A DNA stretch of 64,000 bases from Cenococcum geophilum 1.58 (GCA_001692895.1 KV748187.1:2057715-2121714); one strand, 5' to 3'. Shown: positions 1 through 12,611, counted from the first letter of the stretch. The notes: generated by a model not told the origin, from the sequence alone. Numbers and translations: made by a program.

Positions 1-136
1 CCCCTTGGACCCCCCCTGCGCACTACGTGCTCTATTTACTGCGTGAGCAGAGGTCTTGTAGAGCTTTTAGTAGAGCTTTTGCAGAGCTTCGTACGGAGGT
101 TCGTGCAGAGCTTTTGTAGAGCTTTAGTAGAGCTCC
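1..136. repeat. Copy 1 of a long direct repeat
   Basis: This segment starts with a C-rich block (ccccttggacccccc, then tgcgcactacgtgctct) followed by variants of GTAGAGCTTTT/CAGAGCTT. The same order of blocks returns at about 768-930, giving a spacing near 770 bp. The sequence keeps more CA and TG than the rest of the window. I see no gene in it. Confidence 0.7.
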
Positions 137-247
137 ATGCAGAGCTTTGATAGAGCCTTATATAGAGCTTTGATAGAGCTTGTATTTAGACTTGTTTTTA
201 AAGGCCTTATAAACGACTTTGTATAGAACTTTGAGCAGAGCTTTGTA

Positions 248-620
248 TAGGCGTTCGTGCAGGCGTTCGTACAGGCGTTCGTGCAGATGTTCGTGCGGGC
301 GTTCGTGTAGGCATTCGTACAGACGTTCGTACGGACGATTGTATGGGCGATTGTAGACGCTCGTAGAGACATTTGTAGAGACGTTTATATGGGCGTCTGA
401 TTGATTGATTGTAGAGCCGTACGTAGAGACGATCGTACGGGCGTTTGGTTGGTTGATTGTATAAGCAATTGTAGAGACGTTCGTACGGGCATTCGGATAG
501 GCAATTGATCGATTGATCGATTGATTGTATGGGCGTTCGCACGGGCGATCGTGTAGACGTTTGTAGAGCCGTTTGTAGAGCCGTTTATACGGATAATTGT
601 ACGGGCAATTGTAGAGCCGT
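248..620. repeat. 12-bp tandem array (GGCGTTCGTRCA-like)
   Basis: Units close to GGCGTTCGTGCA and GGCGTTCGTACA follow each other with a strict 12-base period and decay toward GGCGATTGTATG and GACGTTTATATG at the right. Because 12 is a multiple of 3 and the unit has no stop in several frames, long minus-strand frames encode four-residue repeats such as TNAC/TNAR and RTPA. I take these as a by-product of the array and not as genes. Confidence 0.8.
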
Positions 621-639
621 CGTAGAGGTGTTTGTAAAG

Positions 640-767
640 AACGATTGTAAGACTTCCTAGTATATTAGTGCTGCGTGTTAGTAGAGCTTTGGGGCTCCGT
701 ATAGGGCTTCGAACAGAGCTTCGAGCAGAGCTTCGAGCAGAGCTTTGAGCAGAGCTTCAAGGGGGAG
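640..767. repeat. Short array of AGAGCTTCGAGC-like units
   Basis: The stretch at about 700-760 repeats CAGAGCTTCGAGCAGAGCTTTGAGC with a period near 12 bases and leads straight into the second copy of the long direct repeat. It links the two long copies into one repeat-rich domain. Confidence 0.6.
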
Positions 768-930
768 ACCCCTTTGGACCCCCCTGCGCACTGCGTGCTC
801 TGTTTTACTGCGTGGCCAGTACACTAGGTGGGCAGAGTGTTGCAAAGTCTTTAATAGAGCTTTTGGTAGAGCTTCATACGGAGCTTTATGCAGAGCTTTT
901 GCAGAGCTTTTGCAGGGCTTTGGTAGAGCT
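768..930. repeat. Copy 2 of a long direct repeat
   Basis: It repeats the C-rich start of base 1 (cccctttggacccccctg, then cgcactgcgtgctctg) and the following GCAGAGCTTTT units, with small insertions. Open frames crossing it (for example 745-1023) are low-complexity and resemble no family I know. Confidence 0.7.
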
Positions 931-1083
931 CGATGTTTTGAAGTTCGTCACGTGGATTCTGCCACAACTTACCGCGCGCGCTTTTTTTCTAACCAATTAG
1001 AAGCTGGCTTGGCTAAGTTTTGAAATCCAGGACCCGAAAATATAGACCACTCGTACCTCGGGTCAATAAAGGATTAGAGACGA

Positions 1084-1337
1084 CCCTTTTTAAAGGGGGG
1101 GGGCATTATTAGGTAAAACCTAAGTAGATAGTTATATAGCCGTAAGGTACGGGCGACCCTGGGGCAACCTAGGGGTAACTCGCCCGTAAGGCACGTGCTC
1201 TATACATTCCTAGGGAAAACCCTTCCTACCTCGCACACAGACTCCTCCTTTTCCTTTAAGGATTTGTCTCTGTCTATACAATATACCTATTATTCTATCA
1301 TTGGACTCCCTATCTACATTCTTACCTTATAACTATA
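1084..1337 (+). repeat. Probable LTR with polypurine tract and primer-site flank
   Basis: A purine tract (aaagggggggggcat) at 1092-1106 precedes a 231-bp block, 1107-1337, that begins TATTAGG and ends AACTATA. That fits a RIP-altered TG...CA LTR. It is followed by TTGGCGACAAAATAGC, which looks like a primer-binding site. It may be the 3' LTR of a repeat-rich element on the left or the 5' LTR of the degenerate element on the right. No second copy or target duplication was found, so this is tentative. Confidence 0.4.
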
Positions 1338-2830
1338 TTGGCGACAAAATAGCTAGAGAACGAATTTAGCTTATAAATAAAGAGAAATAGCGCAGTATAG
1401 TTAAGGATATATTTCTATAAAAAATAAATAGGTTTTTATTTATAATAGAATAAAAAAGAATAAGTAGATTACTACTTAAAGTTAATTTAGTATTACTAAC
1501 TCGTATTTACAGTCTACGCTACCAGCTAAGAATAATATAATTACTTTCCCTCTATTTCCGCACCCTTACCTTTACTAAATAACTCGCACTCTATATATAT
1601 AAGAATAGGTAGAATAGGTAAACGGGTTAATACTAAGGCGATACTTAACCTATAGCTATTCTAAAAAACCTCTCCTAGTTAAAAAAGAGCCCTTACTCTA
1701 CGCCTTAACTCGCAATAGAAAAGGTAAAGGTAACTATAATTATAGTATAGATTATACGCCTTAAAGCTACTACTTTATTTGGAATACTTGCTAGTTTAAT
1801 AGATTACTATATATAAAGGTAGACGGCTTAATATTAGAGCCCTTTAGCGTGCTATTAGGCGAGGGAGTCTTAGAATAATATATTCTAGGATATTCTTATA
1901 ACTTATTTATCATTCTTAAAACACCTAAGGGGATTAAACAATAAAGCCTAAGGTTTATACCTATTCTTTTTAATAAACTTGTTGGGGTAATATATATTAA
2001 TACTATCCCTAGCTCGCTCTTAGTATTTAACACCTAATCCTTATATCTATACTTATGCTTTCCTTACTATTTTACTAAATTTAATTACTATTGTAATATA
2101 TATATAGGGGATAGGTTAGGCTTACTATAGGCTAGTAGGGTTAACGACACGGAAGAATAACGTTAAATATTTGCGGTAGAAATACTAGGTATTATATAAG
2201 GGTGTAAAATATAGCGATATAACTATATAGAAGTGTTATTACTGTCCTATATACCGCCTATACCTACCCTAGTATTATCTATACTAGTGAGCTATACGGA
2301 TAAGGTAAATAAGCTTTACTTTAAGCGAGAGATAGGTGTTAAACCTAGTATAGGTAGACTAGAATATGGTATAGGATCTAAAAGCTAGCGCCCTAGGTAG
2401 GTAAAGTGGTTTAATAAGGTACTTCCCTATTAAATTTAGATATAAGCCTTATTAGCCTACTACTTTTATTACCAGGATTAACGTTTAACCTTTTATATAC
2501 CTATACCGTATTTACTAAAGGATATACTAATAAAATAAAACAGTTTCGCATATAATAGCAAATAGTATTAGATAATCTTTAACTATATAATAATATTTTC
2601 TTAACTACTAACTTAATGTAAGTTAATAAGTTATGATTATAGCTTAACCGCAACTAGTTAAAACTAGCAGCTAATTACAATAAATACACCCCTATTTAAG
2701 TTATTTGTAAGTACTATAGCAATAATACTCTATTAATACTGCTATTAGTCTAATATATAATAATAATTCATTGCTTAACGTCTAATTTGGATCCCTATTA
2801 GGCCCACGCGGACTACTCCTTATTTACATA
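1338..2830. other. Degenerate sequence, no family assigned
   Basis: The stretch is rich in TA and stop codons, like the mutated elements elsewhere. It follows a possible primer-binding site, so it may be the gag end of an LTR element. I could not recognise a zinc knuckle, protease, reverse transcriptase or integrase motif in any frame. The right border is set where the LINE begins. Confidence 0.35.
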
Positions 2831-4379
2831 TAGGGAGAAAACTCTATTTAAGAAAAATNAGAAAACCCCGTNATCNATCTCCCNGCCTTTTNGGACTCGC
2901 NTACTTAGCGCCTANNAGTCGCCTATAGTGCTCTACTACCTTACTGTTTAACCTCCTTAGGAACCACTGCTGCCGTAATAAGCCTACGGACGCGCTAGTA
3001 TTATAAACTATTACTCTACTACTGTAGAGTTACTAGGGGGCACCTGCTACTTGCCCCCTTGCCTTCTATTACTATTTCCCTTATAACCTAAAACTAATTT
3101 AGCACATTTTAACTAATAAGCCACTAGGTAACCGCCTTGAGGCCTTTTTATGTTAAGAGCAGTGTATTATAGTTCTTTATGCCAGCTATTAAGAGTATTA
3201 TTTCTTAATTGGTGCGTAGGGGGCATAGCAGTATTACGTATTTTAGTGTCTATCTTGGCTAGCCATATTCGCATCTTAGGCTACCTACTAGAATACCCAC
3301 CCAGTAAAGCTAATCTTTTAGTCCTATTATTCCTATTCTTAAGAGTATTGCTATTATATTTTCTACCTTTATTAGGCCTTCTTAGAGCCCTTAGGTATTT
3401 ACCCCCTATAGCGTTAACTATACTATAGCTTAGGTTTATCTTACCTAAGTTAGCCTCTATACCTTTAACTCCTATTTACCTCTTTAGCGTTAGTCCAACT
3501 AGTATTATATTATGGTAGATGGTTTCCTAGTATTTTTGCGTATTCTACTTTAGCTCCTTTCTCTATCTTACTATTGTCTTTGCTGACCTTTTACGCGTCT
3601 CCCTTTTTCCTCTATATAGGCCTGGGCCCTAAAGCGGCACTATTCTTCTTTTACTTTCTTTACCTGTTTCTCTAATATCTCTTCCCTACTTTAGGGTTGT
3701 TAGTTTGTTCTCCTATAGGGCACCCTAGGGTCCCTCTATAGTTTACTTAGGCGTGTCTTAATATACTTTATAATATTAGAGTTGTGTTTATTTTACGTTT
3801 TTTATATTGCAGCGGCTTTAATATGTAACTGTAGGGGGGGAATATTGGATTCCTTTTTAAGTAGTGCTGTAGCCGTTTGCTTGTACCCGCCTATAATACT
3901 TTAAAGGTAGGCTATTTAGACCTTTTGAAGTAGTTTAAGGAGTAATTTAGGGGGGCCCTTCTTAGTTTCTCTAATGGCCCAAATATTGGATCTATATGTT
4001 ATGGTTAGCTAGACGACTACTATATATAGTAGGCGTGACCTCTAGAAGTATGGACCCTATATGGAATTAATAATCCTAGATAAAGTAATAAACTATACTT
4101 GGCCTTTACGGGCTGCTTATGCCGTATGTGCGCTTTACCGGAGCTTGCTATCTACCTATACTCCTAATACCCTTAGGCCCTAAACTGGTTAACCCCTAAA
4201 GCCTTAGATATAAATTATATGCTAGAGATCTGTAGATTGGTTGCGTTTTTTTATAAAATAGATTAGCTGGTATTTCTCTAGTGAGAATTGGACTCTATAA
4301 CGTTTTGCCTATTCTATATAAGTGTTATAGGCTTTCTCTAGTGTTTTGCAATTCTTTACGGCTGTTGGCCCGTATATAA

Positions 4380-5100
4380 TTAGGTTTGTATTATTAATAA
4401 AGCCTATCCCCTAGGTTGCCCCTTTTTTAAAGGAGTTAAGTAGGTTGCTTATAAAGAAAAGGAAGAGTATAGGCGAGAGGGGTAATCCTTGTGGTATTTT
4501 TATTGTAACTATAATAGGGGGGCTCTGGTATCCGCTAAAGACTAGTAATATTTCTTTCTGGCCTATAAACCCTTGGACAAATTATATAATCTATTTTAAG
4601 AAGCCCTTTACCCTAAGGATATACAGGAGACGCTTATAGGGTATATTATTGTAGGTACCACTAATATCTAGGCTAAGCATTAATACTATAAAGTCCTTTC
4701 GCATCGCCTATATAGATTTAATAGTGGTAGCGAGTAGCGTAAGTGCTAATAGTGTTAAGCGGTTCTTTCTTGCCCCTATTTGGCTTTATAGTAGTAGGGT
4801 GTATTTCTCTGCTGTATCTACTATGCGTTCCGCTATTACCCTTTCTAAGATCTTGCTAAGGGTGTTTTCTAAGGCAATAGGGTAGTAGCTTTCTAGGATT
4901 AAGTAATCTACTTTACCTTTTTTTTTATAGGATAACCGTTATTATAGATCTTCCGAGTTATAGGTAGTAGCCTATAGTAAAGTATGCTCTAGCTATATCT
5001 GCAAGCTAAGGTGCTATAAGTGGCCTATAGGTTTTTAGGGCCTTATTTAGAATTCCATCTAGTCCTAGTGCTATATTATTTAAAAGGCGGCTAATAGTTC
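4380..5100 (-). pseudogene. LINE reverse transcriptase domain (broken)
   Basis: Three RT motifs appear in order on the minus strand: ALGLDGILNKALK at about 5040-5075 (the KAPGPDGIPNxxLK box), IPQGLPLSPILF at about 4460-4500 (the GVPQGSPLSPILF box) and GIGFINNTNLIIYGPT at about 4365-4405 (the GFVDDTxxxAYG active site). Both catalytic Asp residues read as Asn (GAT to AAT), the change expected from RIP. In-frame stops also interrupt the domain. Confidence 0.85.
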
Positions 5101-5959
5101 TAGCCATTTCCTTTATTGTTATATCGCTGTTAACCTATAGGCGAGTTACCGGTGTTTTGCCTGTGATATTACTAAGGTCTACTAGAGCTAGTTAAGGGAA
5201 GAACCTTTCTATAAGGATCTTTACCTTCTTATTATTGTTATTTATAGCCTATAATTCTCCTGCTTTTCGTAGGGGTGGTAGGTATAGGTCTTCTACTAAA
5301 CGCCCTACCTTTTTCTTTACTTATTTTATTATAGCCTAAAGGCCCTTATTATAGGGGAGGCTTGGGTTAAAAGTATGCTTATTTATAAACTATCTCCAGT
5401 TATTTCTTACTTCTTTTTTTAGGGTATTCTTTAGCTGGTTTCTTGTGTCTTTATATTATCTTTTGTCTTTAGGGTTGTGGCTACTTATATATTTCCTTTT
5501 TGCTCGTTATTAGCTGGCAACTAGAACTGCGTATTGTGTGGACTATATATATTACGTATAGGGGCCCAGTTTTAAGATCGGGTAGTGCTCTTTTAGCCTA
5601 TTTTTAATCGCTGCCTAAATCCTTTCTAGTCTTTAGTTAATTTCCTTAGGGGTGGCTAATAAGCCTTACTTGTTTAGTATTGGGTGGATTTCTTCTAGGT
5701 CTTAGAGTTATTGTTTAACTATATTAAGGAAACTATTTGTTTTAAGCTTCCTTATTATATATCTTTTTCTATTTAGTTACGCTTTAGTATCTAGGTCTAG
5801 CTATATCTAGATAGGGATATAGTTTAGGGTAAGTGCCTATTTTTCTTTAGGGTTGCACCTTTTAAGTTTCTAGTATAGGCCTTTGTCTATAAATATGAGG
5901 TTAATTATACTTCTAGCAGTGCCTTATTGCCATATAATTGCTCCTAGGGGGGTAGCTAG

Positions 5960-6700
5960 CTTAAGGCCCTAGATATCTATAGCTCTTAGTAGGTACTTTA
6001 AATATTAATCTATAGCAATATAGATACCCCCCTACTATGGGTAGTAAAGGTTTATATCTCCTAGTAGAATAAACTCTATACCTTTAGTTTTTAGTAAGCT
6101 TATTACTAATATAATATTCTCTATTTATGGGACCCCTTTAACCCTAGGGTTATATATATTAATAATTTATACCGGTCCCCTATATGTTTAGATTGTTATA
6201 ACTATAATATCTAGGTTAACTGCCTGCTATAACTATAAGGACAGGCTAATAGCCTTACTAATTATAAAGCATACGCGTATAGCTGCTTTTAGTTTGTATA
6301 GGAGCTGGAATTCTTAGGGGTAGTATGTTGATTATATAAAGGTATTATAATACGGTTCTTGTATAGTAAGGATATAGTATTTCTCTAGGTCTAGACTATC
6401 TAGTAGGGGCCTTACAAGGCGGTGGTTTATATTGCCGTAGTTATACTATATAATGGATAGGTGGCGGACCCTTAGCAAGGGTTTTTTAACTTTCCTTTAT
6501 TCCTTGCTTCTTCTATTTCCACTTTCTTTAGGATATTTAGAGCTTTTATCTCTTATATATATACCTTAGTTACTACTTATTTTATATAGAGCTTTCTATT
6601 CCTATGTTTTATGTTCCTATTAGCGCTTTTATATCTAAATCTATTATTATTACTAATTCTTCCCCTATTTTTACTGGTTAGCTATATACCCTTTATAGGT
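5960..6700 (-). pseudogene. LINE endonuclease domain (broken)
   Basis: On the minus strand at about 6025-6080 the frame reads EFILLGDINLYYP**GG, which matches the VLLGDFNLHHPxWGG signature of the endonuclease-exonuclease-phosphatase fold in LINE ORF2. The catalytic Asp of GD(F/I)N is kept, the following His-His pair has become Tyr-Tyr, and two stops follow. It would nick target DNA to prime reverse transcription. The many stops make it non-functional. Confidence 0.75.
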
Positions 6701-8159
6701 TGGCTGTAAATATTATATTTACCGCATTAAGTCTAATTCTTAATTATCCTAGTCTTAAGCCTACTGTTGCTGTCTATAGGGGTCTTCCTATAGGGCGTCC
6801 TCTCCCTTATGTCCCCTGTAACCCTTATATCCCTAATTAGTCTAATAATATTATATAGCGTCGCTTTTGGCCCATTAAGGCTTGGGATAGCTAGCCTAGC
6901 CCTTTAGTATTAAAGGTAGGAAACACTAGGAAGGCGCCTGTATCCCCTTAGCTTATTACCTGTTATTTCTATTTATATAACCTAGTATATAGTTATTCCC
7001 GCAGCTATTAAGCCCTTGCCTTCTATCTTTTATATTTAATGCAGTTTTCTCTCTCCTACGCCTTATATGTACTTTGGTGGCAGTTTACGTATTTTGTTTA
7101 GTCTTAATTTAAGCAATATCTTATATTATAGGGGCCTGTATAGTGGCCGTAGTACACCTATACTGCGCATATAGATTAGGTATATCCCTATTATATATAA
7201 TAATAGCATTATTTTAGGCGTAGTCTATAGTTATAGAGCCTTATATTATATATAAGGCTATTTATAATTATTCCTTTTTGGATAAGGAGTTTTTGCATTC
7301 CTAGTGTATATATGCTAATAATAAGGGAGCTATACGTTTATCTAGCGTCTCCCTAGTAAGTCTTTAGCGACCCTTATGTCCTTTTATTATTCTTATTATA
7401 TACTTAGTTTACATTTTCCTATTAAAGCTATTAGATTTAGGTAATTTCGAGTCCTGGTATAAGGCGTTCCATTTATTTTACTATCTCCTATATAATTACT
7501 ATGTTATCCGCCTAGCGTTTCTTTTTTACCCTAAGGCTTATAGGAACTGCTAGGACTTTAACTAGGTAATTCTTATAGAGTACTTTTATACCAATATGTT
7601 CTCCTAGCCTATCCCCTACCCTTATAGCTCGTTCCTTTGCCTATTAGTCCTTTAAGGTAACTCTAATATCTCTACTCTTAAGGTATTAGACTGTAATAGC
7701 GTTATAAACCTCTTTATATATCTCTATAAGGACTTCTATTTCTAATTATCCCCTAAGCCCCTCTACTTATTCTATATTTAGTCGTATTATAATTATATAC
7801 CCAGTTATTAACTTAAGGGGGGTAGGTTCCCTATACTGTAAAAGTATAACTACGGCGGCCTAGGTGCGGTTCGCCGGTAAGAAAGGGTTATACTTATTTT
7901 TAATTTTGCTTAGCCGTTAGAGGATTTAATTAAGGGTTTACTAGAGGGGCGCCTAAGGTTCACTAAACTGGCGGAGCTATTCTACTAGCTATATTAGTTT
8001 ATTATAGCTAACGGTTACTCCCCTATAATTTTAGATACTAGACGCGTCTAATAGGCTTTATATTTTATTAGATGCCTTTTTAATAGAGGTATTTCCGCTT
8101 TATAGTATAGTATTCGCCCGTCTTTATTATAGAGGGCTATTACTAGGCGTAGTTCTAGC

Positions 8160-8900
8160 GGTCGCGCGTGAGTGTGAGCCACCGTCGTTTAACGTGCGCT
8201 TTCCCTGTAATGTATGCATCTCAGGGGGATTCTCTAGGTATTTTTTAGGGTTCTTTTAGTTGGTTTTGGTCTTTTTAGGCCGGGTGCAGTAAGAGCTCCT
8301 TTAGTAGAATATATTACTAGTAGCCTAAGTATTAGTCTAATATATATTATACTAGTATATATATTTTTAAGTTGTTAATCTATATACGCCTTAGATATTA
8401 TAGAAATAGCTATAAGGTAACCTATTCTAGCTATAAGCTATACCTTTTATTAACCAGGCAAATATAGGAGTGTTACTATAGTAGGTAAGTATAAAAACAC
8501 GTTATTAAATACTTAAACTAGTAGTAAGAACCCTACTTTAAGTTAATATATAATAAGGAAATGAGGATAACTGGTATAATTAACCTTATGTCTCTACCTA
8601 GCCTACTATTAAGAGTTGCCTACGTCCTAGCTAATAGAAGAAAGAACGCGCTAATAGAGAATAAGTATATAGAACCTAGCTAGAACGAGTAATATTATAA
8701 CTTTAGTTTAGTTATATCTGGGTATAGAGAGAAGTAGGCATGTAATAAACCTTATTAACGTTATATATAATATATTAAGCTAGCTAATAATATATAGAAT
8801 ATATATNGCNGCCTCNNGCTAAAAAGGGTAATNTNTAATAATAAGGATAGTNACTGNNAGTNTATACCTNCTTNTTNTANAAAANNATANTAACTAAATA
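8160..8900. other. Intervening sequence with scattered ambiguous bases
   Basis: A short GC-richer patch (about 8150-8225, with gtcgcgcgtgagtgtgagcc) marks the edge of the LINE. After it comes TA-rich degenerate sequence with no recognisable motif. Isolated N bases cluster at about 8807-8895. Nothing else is seen here. Confidence 0.3.
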
Positions 8901-9146
8901 TTAATAAATCTACTAAATCTGTTAATAATCTGGTAGTAAAACTAGCTTAGTTAAAGACATAAAGTTCTAATCTTTTAATTAAGGTAGGTTATACCTTTAT
9001 ATATAGCCGGAGTCTAACTATAATACTTAATAGTCTCCTTTACTATTTAGCACTTAACGGGCCCTAGTAAATAAAACACTCTCTTTACTATCTAACCGCT
9101 AACCGCTATAAAACGCAGCATCTTTGCAATATACCTCTAGCTCTTA

Positions 9147-9270
9147 ATAATTGCGTATTAGTTTAAAATACTCTCCTATATATCTAATCTATACCTTACC
9201 GCGTAAATAATTGCGTACTAGTTTAAAATACTCTTTTATACGTCTAATCCGTACCTTATCGCGTAAATAA
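9147..9270. repeat. 60-bp tandem duplication, two copies
   Basis: The segment starting ATAATTGCGTATTAGTTT at 9147 is repeated at 9207 with exactly 60 bases between matching positions. Differences between the copies are mostly C/T and A/G transitions. It lies in degenerate sequence without an assigned gene. Confidence 0.85.
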
Positions 9271-10583
9271 CTAATATTTAGCTTTATATTCTCCCTAGTA
9301 AGCTATATCTGCCTAAACCCTAATATAGCTTCGTCTATAAAATAAGTAACCTCCCTTTAATACAGAGTATACTAACCTAGTATTTAATCTAAAGGGGACC
9401 TAAATAGCGCTAGGGAAAGTAAGGACGAGTTAAACTATAAAGACGATTTTAACCTAACTGCCGCGCTATGGGTAAGAGAAGAGTACCTCTAAATATTATA
9501 ACGGTAATGTATAAAAGAAAACCCACCTAAGAGATATAAGCCTATATTTGCGCTTTATAGGTCTATTTTACTAGTAAGGCTAGTAATTAACTCTAGGACT
9601 TATAACGGGTATTTTATTAACTTATAGTTTAACCGCTTTTTAGGCCTTATTAAGGATATAATAAAAAAGGTATAGTTAGAAGCTATTTTAAAGTAGCCGA
9701 AAGTAGTATAAAAAAAGCTAATTATATTCCTAACCCGGTGTCTGCTTGTAAAGTATCTATATACTAGAAATATTATATTAAATTATCTACTAATAATCTT
9801 AATATTATATATAGCTATTTAATGTAATAGGGAACTTTAGGAACTACGCGATTATAAAGGCTTGTATAATTGTAAGGGAGGTATATAAGCTAGGGTTTAA
9901 TAACACTCTTAAACTAATTATAGAACTACTAACTAATTATAATTTTATTACGCTAGATTATATAAAGGTATTTTACCCGTACTATTTAGTAAAATACTAA
10001 TAAAAGTTAATAGCTAAGTAATAACCGCTTCCGTTTTAACGCGATAGTTACTAGTATAACTAGTATATTTTATAGTAGAGGAAGGAACGGCCTTACCTAA
10101 TTACCCTGCTTTTATAATATATTTAAAAAGCTTACTAGCAACACTATTACTTTTATTTTAATAGCAATATATTATATAATTAGGGAGTATAGAACTAGGT
10201 CTAAGGGAATAAATAACTTTTATGGTACTATTATTAGTAGTTAGTATATATCTAGTGTTTTACTACCTATTATTATTCTTTAACCTGTTATAGAAGCTTA
10301 TGCTAACCTCTTAGGCGGCTAAAATTGGATATTTAGAAAACAGTAATCTAAAATCTAGCTACGGCTTTAGCCTATAATTATTAAATATAATATAGGCTTA
10401 ATGCTAGATTAATTAACTATAGAAATTATTAAGGACCCGTATAACGATAACCTTAATAACCTTATAGCGGATCTAAGTAATAATATAAGAGAGAGGTTCC
10501 TTATAAGCCTTAGCGACAATAAAACTAACGCGATTATTAACTTAGGCTATTTATTAGTGAGCCGGGCTATACTATTTAATCTA

Positions 10584-10720
10584 CTAAGTCTATCTTAAAG
10601 GGAGAGCTCTAGAGTAGGCTAGACTAGTTTACTAAGTCTATCCTAAATAAAGAGCTTTAAAGTAGGCTAGACTAGTCCGCTAAGTCTATCTTAAAGAAAG
10701 AGCTCTAGAGTAAGCTAGAA
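10584..10720 (+). repeat. 48-bp in-frame tandem repeat, nearly three copies
   Basis: Copies begin at 10584, 10632 and 10680 with CTAAGTCTAT. The 48-base unit equals 16 codons, and the plus-strand frame through it reads as a KSILKKEL*SRLD-like unit with stops at likely former Gln codons. The regular spacing and kept frame suggest a repeat inside a former protein. Confidence 0.8.
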
Positions 10721-11029
10721 AATCTAGGGCCCTATTACTACTACGATATTTACTAATTTAACTTTTAGAACTAGCTAAGTTTGTTAAATTTAGCAGAATA
10801 TATATCCTCTACCCTAGTGTATTACTTTATTCTAAATATAGGAACTAGTAAGCTTAGGCCAGAAAGGTTTAAATCTAATAAGTTATTTATATAATTTAAG
10901 CAGTACTATAGCTTTATAGAGGACAGCTATAGCTAGTATAGTAATAGAAAAATAATATTAAATTTAATTAAGAATAAGGAGTAGTATATAAAGTTTATAA
11001 TATATACTCTACCCTTTTTTTTATTTTTA

Positions 11030-11610
11030 TATCCGTTGTATTATACTACGTACAATACTACGCATGCAGCCTCTAGGCTATAGCGCTATAGTCCTATATA
11101 TATAAGTCCCTTAGGGCAGCTTAATATGTACTAGTAACTATGTCCTAGTAGTTTATAAGCCCCTAAACTAGGGGTTTATAGTTCCTTAGTAAAATACTAA
11201 GTTATAAGCAACTACTAGGTAATGAGAAAACAGTAAAAAACTATAAGAAATAAGAAATCCTAACGCCTATCCCTATCCTTTTATAATTTAATTCTGTCCT
11301 TTTACTTACTAATATCTCTTTACTAGGAGCCTAGTAGGAGTTACCTCCTTCTATAGATCCTGCTGTTATTAGCCACTTTCTAGTAGCTATCCCTATCCTG
11401 CTTAAAAATAGAAAAAGCGCCTCTTTTCCTTTTTATGTACAAAATAGCTTCTTTAGAGAAAGAGAAGAGCCTAGTTTTTTTTGCATTTCTCTTCTTTCTT
11501 CTCTATATAGGTTATAGTCTAGTAGTAGGTGCCTAGGGGTTTGTAGTGCTCTACATTCCCTAAAGCATCTACCGTCTTCATCCTCCCCCCCTATTACTTT
11601 AGAGAAGAAT
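11030..11610. other. Unassigned stretch left of element C
   Basis: No frame here resembles a retroelement protein. The sequence is slightly richer in CT tracts (tttttttgcatttctcttc at about 11475) and could contain a degraded LTR or leader. I found no matching second copy in the window. Confidence 0.3.
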
Positions 11611-12611
11611 TTAAAATAGCCTTTTCCTAGCTTTAGCTGGAAGAAAGCTAATTATAGGACCACCCTATTATAGAAAAGGCTATAACTTATATTAAGGGAG
11701 CCTTAATTATAACGTTAAAGGATTTAAAGGAATAATTAGAAGACTAGAGAAGTAAGAGATATATTTTAGTACCTATAAATAAAGTTATAACGTTTAGATT
11801 AATATGGTAAAGGTTTAAACTTAAAGATAAGAATAAGTTAAGAGTTAACCTAAGGCATTTAGTATACTATATGTTATTATAGATAGTATATATGGATAAT
11901 ATATATATAATATATAAGAACCCAAAAGAGAAAAATCGGAAGTACCCTATAAGGATATATTAGGCGCTAGATAAGTAATAGTATAGGAATGCTAAGTATA
12001 TATATAGATAGTATCTAGTAGAAATTTAGGAGTTAGGAGACTTAATACTTTAATTAAAAAGATTCCTTACGGAAGAATACTTAGATGGACAATAGTAGTA
12101 AAAATGCCTAGAGAATATATGTTTATAGTATATAGAGGATAAAAAGCAAACTAGGTATTAGCTAAAGAGTAAGCTAAGTATATAAGAATTAAACAGCTAA
12201 TAGTTAGGAAAAGTAGAGGCCTATAGGACTAGAGGGAGCTAGTAGTAAAGCCTTAGACCCTTAAAGGAATTTAAGAACAACACCTAAATTTATAAGTTAA
12301 CTAGTAAGATTAGCAGTTTAAAGTACTAATAAATAGTAGAGCAATAAGAAACTATATCTTATTAGTAGTAGTAAAAAGAATAAAATTATCTTATAAATAG
12401 AAGGAATAATCTTACCTATTAGTTACAATTTTAGGAGATCTAATAGCCTATAAAGGAGGCATTATTAACCTTAAAACAGGACCTATTTAGATAACTATTA
12501 AAGGGAGATAAATTAAGATATCTTTTAATATCCTACCATTAGGACGGGATAAGGCAATATTAGGTATACCTTAGTTATAAAAATATAATCTAAGAATTAA
12601 TTGGATTATAG
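11610..12611 (+). pseudogene. Element C part 1: gag/pol linker and aspartic protease (broken)
   Basis: This is the left visible part of the outermost gypsy chromovirus. From about 11610 the frame matches the equivalent minus-strand region of elements A and B (EKAITYIKGALIITLK, then PINKVITF), so C belongs to their family. At about 12320-12600 it reads LINSRAIRNYILL and, further on, NILPLGRDKAILGIP. These fit the active-site DSGA and the LPLGxDxVLGMPWL boxes of Ty3-type proteases; the active Asp has become Asn. The coding stretch stops at 12611, where A is inserted, and resumes at 20646. The 5' end and LTR of C were not found. Confidence 0.85.
12607..12611. repeat. Target-site duplication of element A, left (TATAG)
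   Basis: TATAG directly before the A element is repeated exactly at 20641-20645 directly after it. Confidence 0.95.

Larger units (their letters stand above)
3050..8160 (-). mobile_element. Degenerate LINE (Tad-like non-LTR retrotransposon)
   Basis: Read on the minus strand, this region gives the order of a fungal non-LTR element: apurinic-type endonuclease, reverse transcriptase, and a C-terminal part with an ITGGYKQTATALL-like segment that matches the (R)AITGAYKATP stretch after the RT of Tad-type LINEs. Gln and Trp codons have become stops throughout. The RNase H expected further 3' (about 3100-3700) could not be identified, nor could zinc knuckles in the ORF1 region (about 6500-8160). 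No poly-A tail or target duplication was found, so both ends are approximate. Confidence 0.8.
8900..11030 (+). pseudogene. Unrecognised RIP-degraded coding-like region
   Basis: Several plus-strand stretches read as protein once TAA/TAG are taken as former Gln or Trp codons, notably about 9500-9830 and 10560-10990. The latter includes a 16-residue repeat and then YYYDIY*FNF*N*LSLLNLAEY. I do not recognise the family. It could be the 5' part of element C, which should have about 3 kb before its protease, but it shows no convincing match to the gag region of the related elements A and B, so that link is unproven. Confidence 0.35.

Noticed and set aside
3150..3428. Plus-strand Leu-rich open frame of 92 residues
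   Set aside because: It is opposite to the LINE, whose minus-strand motifs are clear; Leu/Ile-rich composition is typical of the complement of such sequence.
9500..9830. Possible tyrosine recombinase (Starship captain, DUF3435)
   Set aside because: The read-through translation lacks the expected conserved boxes; I could not align catalytic residues.
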